Origin: Kineosphaera limosa NBRC 100340
Lineage (GTDB): Bacteria; Actinomycetota; Actinomycetes; Actinomycetales; Dermatophilaceae
Reading direction: 5' to 3'
DNA: 64,000 nucleotides
NCBI RefSeq assembly: GCF_000298215.1
Contig: NZ_BAHD01000033.1
Location: forward strand, 1-64,000
Positions 1-9,379 of the stretch are shown here, piece after piece (the stretch's first letter is position 1; each line of letters begins with the position of its first letter). A model generated the notes under the pieces. That model ran no database searches. It was not told where the DNA came from and saw only the letters and a list, made by a program, of their open reading frames with translations. A program made the translations under genes and the position numbers.

Positions 1-2
1 GC

Positions 3-890
3 GAGGGAGCCGGTCGCTCTGGAGCCGCCGGCGGCGGTCCGCGACGAGTGCGTGCGGGCCGGCGCGGGCGACCCACCCAGCCGCGACCCCAGTCACGAGC
101 GGATCAGCCACGATCGGGGGCGTCCCGGCAGGGCCGCGACATCGAGCCCGTGGACGTGCACGACCCCGCGGGGGTGCGGCTGCAGAAGCTGCTGGCGGCC
201 GCAGGCGTCGGTAGCCGCCGGGCGTGCGAGCAGCTCATCGCCGCGGGGCGCGTAGAGGTCGACGGGCAGGTCGTCACCGAACTCGGCGTGCGGATCGACC
301 CGCTCGGCCAGAGCGTGCATGTCGACGGCATCCGCATCCAACTCGACTCCAGCCGCGTGTACTTCGCGTTCAACAAGCCGCTCGGCGTGGTCTCCACGAT
401 GAACGACGAGCAGGGCCGCCCCAGCCTCGGGGACTACGTCGGCCGCCGCGGCGAACGCCTCTTCCACGTGGGCCGGCTCGACTCCGACACCGACGGACTC
501 ATCCTCCTGACCAACGACGGGGAGCTGGCGCACCGGCTGCAACACCCCTCCTACGGGGTGCCCAAGACGTACATCGCGACCGTGCCCGGGCCCGTCGGCC
601 GCGACGTGGGCCGCACGCTGCGCGCCGGGGTCGAGCTGGAGGACGGGCCGGCGAAGGTCGATTCGTTCAAGCTCGTCGACTCGGCCCCAGGCAAGGCGAT
701 CGTCGAGGTCGTGCTGCACGAGGGGCGCAAGCACATCGTGCGTCGCCTCCTGGAGGCGGTGGGGCACCCGGTCCTCACGCTGACCCGGGTGCAGGTGGGC
801 CCGGTGCTGCTGCGCGACCTCAAGACGGGCCGGATGCGGCCGCTGAACGGCAAGGAGATCGGCGAGTTGTTCCAGGCGGCGGAGCTATGA
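3..890 (+). CDS. rluB: Pseudouridine synthase, RluB/RsuA family (5' end beyond the window)
   Basis: Likely converts a uridine of 23S rRNA to pseudouridine during large-subunit assembly. An S4 RNA-binding domain (VRLQKLLAAAGVGSRRACEQ, then VEVDGQ) follows a basic Gly/Arg-rich tail. The catalytic domain has the GRLDSDTDGLILLTNDG motif, whose first Asp is the nucleophile in this family, and ends with the EGRKHIVRR segment. The frame is open to the left edge of the window, so the true start probably lies upstream. A GTG at 48 is an internal alternative that would still keep both domains. The next genes are tyrA and cmk/der, and rluB beside cmk and der is a familiar actinobacterial order. RluB rather than RsuA/RluE is inferred from this context; the family is certain. 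Confidence 0.88.
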   Translation, partial: EGAGRSGAAGGGPRRVRAGRRGRPTQPRPQSRADQPRSGASRQGRDIEPVDVHDPAGVRLQKLLAAAGVGSRRACEQLIAAGRVEVDGQVVTELGVRIDPLGQSVHVDGIRIQLDSSRVYFAFNKPLGVVSTMNDEQGRPSLGDYVGRRGERLFHVGRLDSDTDGLILLTNDGELAHRLQHPSYGVPKTYIATVPGPVGRDVGRTLRAGVELEDGPAKVDSFKLVDSAPGKAIVEVVLHEGRKHIVRRLLEAVGHPVLTLTRVQVGPVLLRDLKTGRMRPLNGKEIGELFQAAEL

Positions 891-1023
891 GCCCGCACAT
901 CATCCGAGTCTGCCCATGCCGCGTCACGTCGTTGCCGCCGGTGACGCGGGCCAGCCGGTTCGCGGGCCGCTGCCACGGACGCGCGGGCGCCAGCGGACGC
1001 ACCTGCCGGTCGAAGTGGCGTAC

Positions 1024-2121
1024 GTGGCCGCGCTGAGCCGGGTTCGAATCGTCGGCACGGGGCTGATCGGCACCAGCATCGGTCTCGCCATCCGTGACCG
1101 GGGTGTCGAGGTGAGCCTCAGCGACCCCTCACCGACGGCCGTCGCGCTCGCAGCCGACCTCGGCGCGGGTCGCCTCGCAACCGACGACGACCCGGCCCCG
1201 GAGTTGATCGTCGTCGCGGCGCCCCCCGATGTCACGGGGGACGTGGTCGCCCAGCAACTGACCCGGTTTCCGCAGGCGACGGTGACCGACGTGGCCTCCG
1301 TCAAGCGGGTGATCGCCCACGAGCTGGCCGAGGCGGGCGCCGATGCCAGCCGCTACGTGGGCGGCCACCCCATGGCCGGGCGCGAGCGCAGCGGGGCGAT
1401 CTCGGGGCGCTCCGACCTGTTCCAGGGGCGGCCCTGGGTCGTCGTGCCGACCTCGAACAGTCATCCCGGCCGCGTCGAGCAGGTCTGCGCCCTGGCCGAA
1501 CTCGCCGGCGCGGTGGTGACCCGAATGGAGGCCGCCGAGCACGACGCGGCGGTGGCCGCGGTGTCCCATGTGCCGCAGGTCGCCGCCAGTCTCGTGGCCT
1601 CCCGCCTGCGTGAGTTGCCGACGGAGTCGGTGGCGTTGGCCGGTCAGGGACTGCGCGACGTGACTCGCATCGCCGCCAGCGATCCGGCGCTGTGGACCCA
1701 GATTCTCGTCGGTAACGCCAGCGCGGTCCGCGACATCCTCGCCGAGCTGGCCCGCGACCTCGGCGGTGTCGTCGCCGCGCTCGACGCGATCGGCGACAAT
1801 CCGGATGCGCTGGCGCCGGGAGCCCGAGGCGTATTGGCGGCCCTGGTCGCCGACGGCAACGCCGGGCACGCCCGCATCCCCGGCAAGCACGGTTTGACGG
1901 CGGTGGCCTACGGGGTCGTCACGGTGGTCGTGGCCGACGAGCCGGGGACCGTGGCCCGCCTGCTGCACGACATCGGCGCCGAGGGCGTCAACATGGAGGA
2001 TCTGCACATCGAGCACGAGGTCGGCCGCCAGGTGGGCATCGTGCAGGTCTCGGTCGTCCCGCAGGCCGTCGAACCCCTCATCGAGGCGCTGCGCCGCCGC
2101 GGCTGGAACGTGCGGGATTGA
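1024..2121 (+). CDS. tyrA: Prephenate dehydrogenase with C-terminal ACT domain
   Basis: Oxidative decarboxylation of prephenate to 4-hydroxyphenylpyruvate in tyrosine synthesis, in the cytoplasm. The Rossmann motif RIVGTGLIGTSIGLAI opens the protein, GGHPMAGRERSGA is the conserved central signature of the family, and VALAGQGLRDVTRIA follows. The last ~70 residues (GTVARLLHDIGAEGVNMEDL) form an ACT domain, the usual site of tyrosine feedback. Length about 365 aa is normal. The reading frame extends up to an ATG at 916, but that extension is low-complexity; I prefer GTG 1024 (GTG 1015 is possible), just before the Rossmann fold. No clear Shine-Dalgarno site decides between them. It lies between rluB and cmk/der on the same strand. 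Confidence 0.9.
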   Translation: MAALSRVRIVGTGLIGTSIGLAIRDRGVEVSLSDPSPTAVALAADLGAGRLATDDDPAPELIVVAAPPDVTGDVVAQQLTRFPQATVTDVASVKRVIAHELAEAGADASRYVGGHPMAGRERSGAISGRSDLFQGRPWVVVPTSNSHPGRVEQVCALAELAGAVVTRMEAAEHDAAVAAVSHVPQVAASLVASRLRELPTESVALAGQGLRDVTRIAASDPALWTQILVGNASAVRDILAELARDLGGVVAALDAIGDNPDALAPGARGVLAALVADGNAGHARIPGKHGLTAVAYGVVTVVVADEPGTVARLLHDIGAEGVNMEDLHIEHEVGRQVGIVQVSVVPQAVEPLIEALRRRGWNVRD

Positions 2122-2150
2122 GGGGTCGGGGCAGCGGATAGGCTGCTCCG

Positions 2151-4454
2151 ATGAGTTCGTCGTCCCAGCCCATGCCTCCGGTCGTCGCGATCGACGGACC
2201 GTCAGGCTCCGGCAAGTCCAGCGTGTCGCGCGCGGCCGCGCAACGCCTCGACGTCGCCTACCTCGACACCGGCGCCATGTACCGAGCCGTCACCTGGTCG
2301 GCTCTGGAGGCCGGGGTCGACCTGAGCGACCCGCAGGCCGTCGTCGATCACGTCGACAGCGTGGGCCTGTCCGTGGGGGTCGATCCCGAGGCGCCCACGA
2401 TCGCGGTCGACGACGTCGACGTCACCGAGGCGGTCCGTGAGTCTCGGATCAGCGCGGTGGTGTCCGCGGTCGCCTCCGTCCCGGCAGTTCGCGAACGGCT
2501 CATCGAGATGCAGCGCTCGATCATCGAGCAGGCCCGCGACACCGGGCTGGGCATCGTGGCCGAGGGTCGCGACATCACCACCGTCGTGGCGCCCGACGCG
2601 GACGCCCGCATCCTGCTCGTGGCCAGCCAGGAGGCCCGGCTGCGGCGCCGCGCCGAACAGTTGCACGGCGCGCAGGGGGCGCAGCGGATCGAGGAGATCC
2701 GCGACGAGGTGGTGCGCCGCGACAGCGACGACGCCCAGGTGACCGCCTTTCTCGAGCCGGCCCCCGGCGTGACATTGCTGGACACCTCCGAGCTGGACTT
2801 CGAGGAGTCGGTCGCGGCCGTTCTGGCGATCGTGGCCAGCACCGCGATGTGGGAGGGCGACGACGACTTCGGCGACGGCGAGATCGAGGACGAGACCTGG
2901 GTCGCAGACGACCATGGCGAGCCTGGCGAGCAGCACGGCGCCACTGGCGAGACGGACGATACGGGCGATGCGGGCCCATCGGTCGATGCCCCTGGGGCGG
3001 GCGACGGGGTGGCCGACGAGGACGTCGAGCGGGTGTTGCGGGCCGGGCTGGCCGTCTTCGACCTCGACCTCGACGACCAGGCGCTGCTCGAGCGCGGCGA
3101 CATCGAAGACGCCGAGGACGACGGCGAGGCGGCCTACCCGGTCGTCGCCGTCGTGGGGCGGGCCAACGTGGGCAAGTCGACGCTCGTCAACCGCATCCTG
3201 GGCCGCCGGGAGGCCGTGGTCGAGGACGTCCCGGGAGTCACCCGCGACCGGGTGGCCTACGACGCGGAGTGGGCCGGGCGACGGTTCACGCTGGTCGACA
3301 CCGGCGGCTGGGAGGTCGGCTCGACCGGCATCCACTTGCGGGTCGCCGAGCAGGCCGAGGTGGCGATCGAACTGGCCGACGCGGTGATGTTCGTCGTCGA
3401 CGCCACGGTCGGCGCGACGGACGCGGACGAGGCGGTCGTCAAGCTGCTGCGTCGCTCGCGCAAGCCGGTGGTGCTCGTGGCCAACAAGGTCGACGACGAG
3501 CGCGCGGAGGCCGACGCGGCGATGTTGTGGTCGCTGGGGCTGGGGCAGCCGTGGCCGGTGTCGGCGCTGCACGGGCGCGGCAGCGGCGACATGCTCGACG
3601 CGATCCTCGACGTGCTGCCGGAGGTCTCGGCGGTCTCTGGGGCGTACCGGCGCGGGGGACCGCGGCGCGTGGCGCTGCTGGGCCGACCGAACGTCGGCAA
3701 GTCGAGCCTGCTGAACAAGCTGGCGGGCAGCGAGCGCGTCGTCGTCGACGACGTGGCGGGCACGACCCGCGATCCGGTCGACGAGTACATCGAGCTGGCC
3801 GGCAAGACCTGGCGCTTCGTCGACACGGCCGGTATTCGGCGCCGGGTGCACCAGACCCGCGGGGCGGACTTCTACGCCTCCCTCCGCACGCGTACCGCGC
3901 TGGAGAAGGCGGAGGTCGCGGTCGTGCTCATCGACGCCGGCGACCCGATGGCCGAGCAGGACATCCGCGTCATCCAGCAGGTGGTCGACGCCGGCCGGGC
4001 CCTGGTCATCGCCTACAACAAGTGGGACACCCTCGATGAGGAGCGCCGCTACTACCTGGAACGCGAGATCAACAAGGAGCTCGTGCAGATCCAGTGGGCA
4101 CCCCGGGTCAACATCTCGGCGCGCACCGGCCGGCACATGGACAAGCTGGTGCCCGCGTTGGAGACGGCGCTGGAGTCGTGGGACACCCGCATCCCGACGG
4201 CCAAGCTCAACGCCTTCCTCGGCGAGGTCGTGGCCGCCCACCCGCACCCGGTGCGCGGCGGCAAGCAGCCGCGGATCCTGTTTGCGACCCAGGCCGCGAC
4301 GCGTCCGCCGCGGTTCGTGGTCTTCGCCTCCGGCTTCCTGGAGGCGAGTTACCGGCGCTTCCTGGAGCGGCGCCTGCGCGAGCAGTTCGGCTTCGTCGGC
4401 TCCCCGATCGAGCTGTCCGTGCGCGTTCGCGAGAAGCGTCGCCGCGACCGCTGA
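2151..4454 (+). CDS. cmk/der: Bifunctional cytidylate kinase / ribosome-assembly GTPase Der
   Basis: One 767-aa polypeptide joins two enzymes. Residues ~1-225 are cytidylate kinase (P-loop GPSGSGKSS at ~16, [20 protein letters not shown]), phosphorylating CMP/dCMP. Residues ~230-325 are a very acidic linker rich in Asp, Glu and Gly. Residues ~330-767 are Der/EngA with two tandem GTPase domains (GRANVGKST ~336, [19 protein letters not shown] ~511, [12 protein letters not shown]) and a C-terminal KH-like domain, needed for 50S assembly. Both halves keep their active-site motifs, so both should work. Fusion of neighbouring cmk and der is known in several Actinomycetota, where other members keep two genes. 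The start ATG 2151 sits directly before the kinase domain. Confidence 0.95.
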   Translation: MSSSSQPMPPVVAIDGPSGSGKSSVSRAAAQRLDVAYLDTGAMYRAVTWSALEAGVDLSDPQAVVDHVDSVGLSVGVDPEAPTIAVDDVDVTEAVRESRISAVVSAVASVPAVRERLIEMQRSIIEQARDTGLGIVAEGRDITTVVAPDADARILLVASQEARLRRRAEQLHGAQGAQRIEEIRDEVVRRDSDDAQVTAFLEPAPGVTLLDTSELDFEESVAAVLAIVASTAMWEGDDDFGDGEIEDETWVADDHGEPGEQHGATGETDDTGDAGPSVDAPGAGDGVADEDVERVLRAGLAVFDLDLDDQALLERGDIEDAEDDGEAAYPVVAVVGRANVGKSTLVNRILGRREAVVEDVPGVTRDRVAYDAEWAGRRFTLVDTGGWEVGSTGIHLRVAEQAEVAIELADAVMFVVDATVGATDADEAVVKLLRRSRKPVVLVANKVDDERAEADAAMLWSLGLGQPWPVSALHGRGSGDMLDAILDVLPEVSAVSGAYRRGGPRRVALLGRPNVGKSSLLNKLAGSERVVVDDVAGTTRDPVDEYIELAGKTWRFVDTAGIRRRVHQTRGADFYASLRTRTALEKAEVAVVLIDAGDPMAEQDIRVIQQVVDAGRALVIAYNKWDTLDEERRYYLEREINKELVQIQWAPRVNISARTGRHMDKLVPALETALESWDTRIPTAKLNAFLGEVVAAHPHPVRGGKQPRILFATQAATRPPRFVVFASGFLEASYRRFLERRLREQFGFVGSPIELSVRVREKRRRDR

Positions 4455-4558
4455 AGCACGCTGAGCAGCCCGACATCCGGGCGAGCCGGTCCAGCGCGCG
4501 AGGCGATTCGGACCGGCACGCCGCGATGAGGTAGTCTGCCGAAGGCCCGAGAGGGTAC

Positions 4559-4632
<74 letters not shown>

Positions 4633-4636
4633 CGGA

Positions 4637-4669
4637 AAGCCCTGGTGAGCGATTCACTCACCAGGGCTT
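4637..4669 (+). terminator. Hairpin terminator after tRNA-Pro
   Basis: A perfect 13-bp stem (AAGCCCTGGTGAG with CTCACCAGGGCTT) closes a 7-base loop. There is no long T tract, as is common in high-GC genomes. The ridA gene on the other strand ends at 4701, so it may act on both strands. Confidence 0.8.
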
Positions 4670-4700
4670 CGTCGTCTCCGGGTGCGCAGGCGCTTGCGCG

Positions 4701-5096
4701 TCAGGCGACGGCGGTGCCTTCGAGTTCGACGAGCTGGCCGACAACAGCGAGCCGGGTGACCTCGAGCATGGTCGTGGTCGGGGCTACCCCGGCGGCGCCC
4801 AGTCGCCCGGCGAGAACGCCGTAGTGCCCGAACAGGGCGTCCACGTCGGTGACGTAGACGTTGAGGCGCACGAGGTTGCTCAACGACATCCCGGCCTCGT
4901 GGAGCACGGCTTCGAGGTTGTCCACGGCCAGCGCAAGTTGCGCTCCCATGTCGTCGGCGTGCAGCGGAGCGCCGTCCGCGCTCATCGCGGTCTGGCCCGA
5001 GATGAACAGGGTCCGGCTCTGCCCGCAGACGACTTCGCCCTGGTTGAACCCCATCGCCAGGGACCACGATACCGGGTTGATTGCTGTGCGCTCCAT
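4701..5096 (-). CDS. RidA family protein (reactive enamine/imine deaminase)
   Basis: Members of the YjgF/YER057c/UK114 family hydrolyse reactive enamines and imines released by PLP enzymes. This 131-aa protein matches the fold: SRTLFISGQTAMSADG, then DNLEAVLHEAGMSLSNLVRL and NVYVTDVDALFGHYG. The family's C-terminal arginine motif (usually R-x-x-V near residue 105) is not obvious, since the sequence reads APTTTMLEVTRLAVVGQLVE, so catalytic deamination is likely but not certain. The ATG at 5096 is chosen because AGAAGGAGTGAC lies directly upstream; the longer frame to 5171 is low-complexity. It is divergent from a WYL regulator, and an operator-like palindrome lies between them, suggesting local control. 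Confidence 0.85.
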   Translation of the reverse strand: MERTAINPVSWSLAMGFNQGEVVCGQSRTLFISGQTAMSADGAPLHADDMGAQLALAVDNLEAVLHEAGMSLSNLVRLNVYVTDVDALFGHYGVLAGRLGAAGVAPTTTMLEVTRLAVVGQLVELEGTAVA

Positions 5097-5174
5097 GTCA
5101 CTCCTTCTCGCAGCGGGCGCCCGGCGACTCCGGCAGCCACCGCGGCAACGCCCGCACGACGAGCTTGGCAACGA

Positions 5175-5197
5175 ATCACGACACCTCTTGTCATGAT
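5175..5197. promoter_or_regulatory. Imperfect palindrome between ridA and the WYL regulator
   Basis: ATCACGACA and TGTCATGAT are inverted copies with one mismatch, separated by CCTCT. The site lies 79 bases upstream of the ridA start and about 19 bases upstream of the regulator start, where a shared operator for a divergent pair would be expected. That the WYL protein binds here is inferred. Confidence 0.45.
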
Positions 5198-5215
5198 TTC
5201 TTGGGAGAATGAAGG

Positions 5216-6184
5216 GTGCGTGCGGATCGGCTCGTGTCCCTGGTGCTGCTGCTGCGCCAGCGCGGTCGGATGACGGCAGCGGCGCTGGCCGGCGAGCTGG
5301 AGGTGTCGACCCGCACGGTGCTGCGCGACATCGAGGCGCTGTCCACGGCGGGAGTCCCGGTCGGCTCCGACCGAGGCCGCCACGGTGGGTTCTGGCTGCT
5401 GCCCGGCTTCCGTACCGAGCTGACCGGGCTGAACCACGACGAGGCCCTCGCGTTGCTGACCGCCGGTTCGGGGCGAGGGGAGAAGGTGTTCGGCCTCAGC
5501 GCAGCGCTCGCCTCCGCGATGCGCAAGGTGGTGGACGCGCTGCCGGAAGGCCACCGCTCCGGTCTCGACGCCGCCGCCAGCCGCTTCCTCGTCGAGCCGG
5601 AGACCGATCTGCTCTCCCGGCCGGCAGCCAGCGAAGAGGTGACGCGCGCCGTCATGGGCAGTGTTCGCCAGGCCGTACTCACGGGCCACCGCCTGCGATT
5701 CGACTACGCCGCTCCCGACCGGCCGCCTACGCAGCACACCGTCGACCCGATCGGCCTCGTCACGGTTCGCGGCCGCACGTACCTGCTGGCGACCAAGACG
5801 GGACAGGACCGCACCTATCGGCTGTCGCGGATGCTGACCGCCGAGCAGCTACCCGACCCCGCAGAGCGACCGACTCAGGTCGACCTGGACCGCATCTGGG
5901 CCCAACGCAGCGCCCGATTCCTCTCCGAGAACCACCTCGCCGTCGTGGTCAGGGTCGCCCCGGCGCGCCGCGAGGATCTGTTGAACAACGCCCGCTCCGT
6001 CCGTCTGGAAGCAGCCGAACCCGACGGTCGCGTTCGCCTGGAGGTGGCCTTCGAGGACCTGCGCCACGCTGTCTGGGCGGTCTGGCAACTGGGCACCGCC
6101 GCCGAGGTCCTGGCTCCCGAAGAGCTGCGCGCGGCCCTACGCGATCGCGCCCAGACCCTCGCTGCCAGGTACGGCTCCGACTGA
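5216..6184 (+). CDS. WYL domain transcriptional regulator (YafY/DeoR-like)
   Basis: A 322-aa DNA-binding regulator. Residues 1-60 form a DeoR-type winged helix (RADRLVSLVLLLRQRGRMTA, AGELEVSTRTVLRDIEALS). The middle and C-terminal part form the WYL ligand-sensing domain (RFDYAAPD, DPIGLVTVRGRTYLLA) followed by the C-terminal extension (VRVAPARREDLL...). WYL proteins are thought to sense nucleotides or other small ligands; the ligand here cannot be read off. The start GTG 5216 follows GGGAGAA. The gene is divergent from ridA, with a 23-base palindrome in the shared upstream region, so it may control ridA and itself. Confidence 0.85.
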   Translation: MRADRLVSLVLLLRQRGRMTAAALAGELEVSTRTVLRDIEALSTAGVPVGSDRGRHGGFWLLPGFRTELTGLNHDEALALLTAGSGRGEKVFGLSAALASAMRKVVDALPEGHRSGLDAAASRFLVEPETDLLSRPAASEEVTRAVMGSVRQAVLTGHRLRFDYAAPDRPPTQHTVDPIGLVTVRGRTYLLATKTGQDRTYRLSRMLTAEQLPDPAERPTQVDLDRIWAQRSARFLSENHLAVVVRVAPARREDLLNNARSVRLEAAEPDGRVRLEVAFEDLRHAVWAVWQLGTAAEVLAPEELRAALRDRAQTLAARYGSD

Positions 6185-6192
6185 CACGCCGA

Positions 6193-6288
6193 CCCCACTG
6201 GGCAATCGCGGACCCGACTGGACCATCGCTCGAGCAGTTGCCCAGTGGGGCCGGAGTTGTCCAGTGGGGCTAGCGGTAGTCCAGTCGG
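6193..6288. repeat. Cluster of short inverted and direct repeats between convergent genes
   Basis: Five related copies of a 10-13 base unit lie within 96 bases. CCCCACTGGGCAA (6193-6205) is perfectly inverted as TTGCCCAGTGGGG (6238-6250) and nearly so as TTGTCCAGTGGGG (6257-6269). CCGACTGGAC (6214-6223) is perfectly inverted as GTCCAGTCGG (6279-6288). The first two copies are also direct repeats of each other (GACCCCACTGGGCAATCGC against GACCCGACTGGACCATCGC). The array sits between the WYL gene and the MFS gene, which converge, so it could serve as a two-way terminator. The number of copies and their alternative pairings go beyond a simple terminator. Confidence 0.7.
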
Positions 6289-6318
6289 CCCGCAGACTCG
6301 CCGACGCGACCGGCCGCC

Positions 6319-7575
6319 TCACACGCGGTAGCGGATGAAGGCGGGGGCGAGGGCGGCGGCGAGCAGGACGCCGACGATGGTCAGGATGCCGCCGGCGGTG
6401 ATGGTCCAGCCGGGGCCGATGAGCGGAGAGGCTGCGCCGTGGGCGACGTCGGCAAGGCGAGGGCCGCCGGCGACGACGACGATGAAGACGCCCTGCAGGC
6501 GGCCGCGGACCGCGTCGCTGGCCGACGCCTGCAACATGCTGGTGCGGAACGCCGATGAGGCCATGTCCGCCGCGCCACCGACCGCCAGCGCCAGCGCCGC
6601 CAGCGAAAGCAGCGGCATCGAGGGCCCGTCCGCCATGAGCACGGCCGCGCCCAGCACGACGATCGCCGCACCCCACACGACGATGCAGGCCACCACCGCC
6701 AGGCCCTGCCGCTGCACCCGCGACACCCACCCCGAGATCACCCCGCCGAGCACCACGCCCGCCGGCATCGCCGCGAAGAGCACGGCGAACGCCAACCCGC
6801 CGGCCGGCGGACCGCCGAACGAACTCTGCGCCACCTCCGGAAAGAGCGCCCGCGGCATCCCGAAGAACATCGCGATGAGGTCGACGACGAACGACATGAG
6901 CAGCACCGGGTGGCCCCGCAAGTACACAAACCCCTCGATGACCGAGCGCCATCCCGCCCGGCCCGTCGCGCCCTCTACCGGCAGCTTCGGGAGCTGGGTC
7001 ACCGCCCACAACGTCGCGAAGATGGTCAGGGTGTCGAGAAAGTACAACCAGGCGAAGCCCAGCACCGGGATCAACGCTCCACCGAGCAACGGCCCGGCGA
7101 CCGCCCCGGCCCCGAACAGCGTCATCGACAAGGCGTTCGCTGCCGGCAGTTGCTCGGCCGGCAAGATCTTGGGCAGCATCGCGCTGCGCGTCGGCTGATT
7201 GACCGCGAAGAACGCCTGCTGTGCGGCGAACAACCCGAGCAGGAGCCACACGTTCTGGTTGCCCAGCGCCGCCTGCACCCACAGACCGCCGGTCGTCAGG
7301 ATCAGTCCCCATGTCGTGACGATCAAGATCGTGCGCCGGTCGAAGACATCGGCCAGCGCCCCGCCGTACAGCCCGAACACGACGAGCGGCACAAGGCCGA
7401 ACACGCCGGTCAGCCCGACGTAGGCCGACGAGCCGGTGATGAGGTAGATCTGCGCGGGCACCGACACGATCGTCAGTTGCGCCCCGATGACCGTCGCGAT
7501 GTTCGCGAGCCACAGCCGGCGGAAGTAGAGGTTCTGCAGCGGCCGGGTGTCGGCCAGATGTCGGCGGAACGCCAC
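6319..7575 (-). CDS. MFS transporter (drug/metabolite exporter type)
   Basis: A 418-aa integral membrane protein with about twelve hydrophobic segments. The loop between helices 2 and 3 carries GGALADVFDRRTILI, the major-facilitator signature with the conserved Asp and Arg. Similar proteins (MFS_3, enterobactin-exporter-like) export small molecules; the substrate cannot be told. GTG at 7575 is the chosen start because GGAGGAGG lies seven bases upstream. A longer frame to 7797 adds only an Arg-rich, low-complexity stretch. It is divergent from the VKOR gene and converges on the WYL gene. Confidence 0.88.
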   Translation of the reverse strand: MAFRRHLADTRPLQNLYFRRLWLANIATVIGAQLTIVSVPAQIYLITGSSAYVGLTGVFGLVPLVVFGLYGGALADVFDRRTILIVTTWGLILTTGGLWVQAALGNQNVWLLLGLFAAQQAFFAVNQPTRSAMLPKILPAEQLPAANALSMTLFGAGAVAGPLLGGALIPVLGFAWLYFLDTLTIFATLWAVTQLPKLPVEGATGRAGWRSVIEGFVYLRGHPVLLMSFVVDLIAMFFGMPRALFPEVAQSSFGGPPAGGLAFAVLFAAMPAGVVLGGVISGWVSRVQRQGLAVVACIVVWGAAIVVLGAAVLMADGPSMPLLSLAALALAVGGAADMASSAFRTSMLQASASDAVRGRLQGVFIVVVAGGPRLADVAHGAASPLIGPGWTITAGGILTIVGVLLAAALAPAFIRYRV

Positions 7576-7763
7576 AGTCCAACCTCCTCCTCGCCTACGC
7601 CGGTCAGCTTCGCGGCCCCGAGGTGGCGCCTCGAGGTCCCCGCAGGAGTATGCGCCCACAGCGACGCGACGCACGAACCAGGCACTGCGGGATCGTTGCG
7701 ATCGCCCGCCTACACTGGGCCGAAGCCTCGCGGGGCCGAGGTGAGTCGCTGGTAGGGGAGCGG

Positions 7764-8384
7764 ATGTCGCAGGACACCAACACGATCGACGCGCCACCGG
7801 CGCGCCCGTCGTTCGGCTACGGGCTCTACCTGCTGATCTCCGGGCTCATCGGGCTCATCGCCTCGCTGGCGCTGGCGATCGAGAAGATCGAACAGCTGCG
7901 CAATCCGCTGGGCGCGCTCAGCTGCGACGTCTCGATTCTCGTGCAGTGCAGCGCCAACCTGGACTCCCCGCAGGGCGCCCTCTTCGGCTTCCCCAACCCC
8001 TATCTCGGGTTGTTCGGCTTCGCGTGCGTCATCTGCGCGGGCGTCACCACATGGGCCGCACCGGCCATCGCCCGTTGGTACTGGCTGCTGTTCAACCTCG
8101 GGGTCGCCGCGGGGCTGGTCATGGTCCTCTGGCTCATCTCCCAAAGCGTGTACGTGCTCGGCACCCTGTGCCCCTGGTGCATGGTCGTGTGGGCGGTGAC
8201 GATCCCGATGTTCATCGTCGTCACGCTGCGTAACCTGCGCGACGGGGTGTTCGGCGCCGGGCTGCGCGCCCTCGGCGCACAACTGTGGCCGTACGCCGGG
8301 CTCTTGGTTTTCGTCGCCGTCGCGGTCGTCGTCTTGCTGGCCCAACTGCGCCTGGATGTCGCGGGCAACGTCTTCGGGCTGTGA
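7764..8384 (+). CDS. Vitamin K epoxide reductase (VKOR) family membrane protein
   Basis: A 206-aa protein with four or five transmembrane helices. It has the cysteine pair LSCDVSILVQCS (loop) and the redox motif CPWC in LGTLCPWCMVV. Bacterial VKOR uses quinone to reoxidise DsbA-like proteins, so this should drive disulfide formation in exported proteins. No DsbA partner is fused or adjacent. The start ATG 7764 follows AGGGGAG. The stop codon overlaps the GTG of the next gene (DUF881) by four bases, indicating translational coupling. Confidence 0.9.
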   Translation: MSQDTNTIDAPPARPSFGYGLYLLISGLIGLIASLALAIEKIEQLRNPLGALSCDVSILVQCSANLDSPQGALFGFPNPYLGLFGFACVICAGVTTWAAPAIARWYWLLFNLGVAAGLVMVLWLISQSVYVLGTLCPWCMVVWAVTIPMFIVVTLRNLRDGVFGAGLRALGAQLWPYAGLLVFVAVAVVVLLAQLRLDVAGNVFGL

Positions 8385-9379
8385 TCGTGAGTCCCGCGAG
8401 CTCCCCAGGCACGGACTCCGGACCATCGACAGACTCCGGCGCACCGCCGCGCCGGGGGCCGGTCGACGCCTCGATGACGCTGATCAACGAGATCATGCGC
8501 TCACCCATCGACCCCGGTTACGCGGCCGCGGCCGCCCGCAAGAAGGCGCAGCAGGAGGGGGGTCGCTCGCCCGGCGTTCGGCCCACCACCCGGCTCGTCG
8601 TGCTGACGGTGACCGTCCTGCTCGGGCTCCTCGTGGGCACCGCCATCGTCAACCTTCGGCTGCCCGCCGCCGCTTCGGCGCAGGCCCGCGAAGAGCTCGT
8701 GCAGCGGGTCGACGCGGCCAACGCTGCGGTGGCGCAGCGCGGGGAGCAGGTGGCGACGCTGCAGTCCCAGATCGCAGCTCTGCAGCGCAGCGGCGACCCC
8801 GACAACGGGCAGGCCGCGACCCGCGCCGCCACCCTCGGTCTCCTCGTCGGCACCGTCGCGATGGCGGGGCCGGCGGTGCAGATCACCCTCGACGACGCCC
8901 CGGAGTCGGCGCTGCCGGCCGGGCCGAACGAGGCCGAACGCGGCGGCCAGTTCAACCCCGGCCGAGTCGTGGCCAGCGACGTGCAGGCCGTCGCCAACGC
9001 GCTCTGGGGTGCCGGCGCCGAGGCCATCGCCATCAACGGACACCGGCTGACCTCCACCTCGGCCATCCGGTTCGCCGGGCAGGCCATCCTGGTCAACTAC
9101 CGCCCCCTGACGCGGCCGTACGTCATCACCGCGCTCGGCGCCCCCGATCTGGGCAGCCGCTTCTCCGCCGGCGAAGGGGGCGCCTACCTCGAGCAACTGG
9201 CCTCCGCCTACGGCGCGCGCACCGACGTGCGCACCCTGCCCCAGGGCGCCGTGCCCGCCGGCACCGCTCTGACGCTGCGCTACGCCCGCCCCGAGGCCTC
9301 GCAGACCCCGGCGACGACCACTCCGACCGAGACCTCACCCAACCAAACCTCTACGACCCCGCAGGAGGCCCCCTCATGA
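8381..9379 (+). CDS. DUF881 family membrane-anchored protein (first copy)
   Basis: A 332-aa protein with a cytoplasmic N-terminus, one transmembrane segment (LVVLTVTVLLGLLVGTAIVN at ~70), a short coiled coil (residues ~95-125) and the extracellular DUF881 domain (RVVASDVQAVANALWGAGAE, INGHRLTSTSAIRFAG). A Thr/Pro-rich tail ends it. The function of DUF881 is unknown; the family lies near cell-division or envelope genes in Gram-positives. Start GTG 8381 overlaps the VKOR stop (GTGA); GTG 8387 is also possible. It overlaps the sbp start. Corresponds in order to Rv1823 of M. tuberculosis. Confidence 0.85.
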   Translation: MIVSPASSPGTDSGPSTDSGAPPRRGPVDASMTLINEIMRSPIDPGYAAAAARKKAQQEGGRSPGVRPTTRLVVLTVTVLLGLLVGTAIVNLRLPAAASAQAREELVQRVDAANAAVAQRGEQVATLQSQIAALQRSGDPDNGQAATRAATLGLLVGTVAMAGPAVQITLDDAPESALPAGPNEAERGGQFNPGRVVASDVQAVANALWGAGAEAIAINGHRLTSTSAIRFAGQAILVNYRPLTRPYVITALGAPDLGSRFSAGEGGAYLEQLASAYGARTDVRTLPQGAVPAGTALTLRYARPEASQTPATTTPTETSPNQTSTTPQEAPS

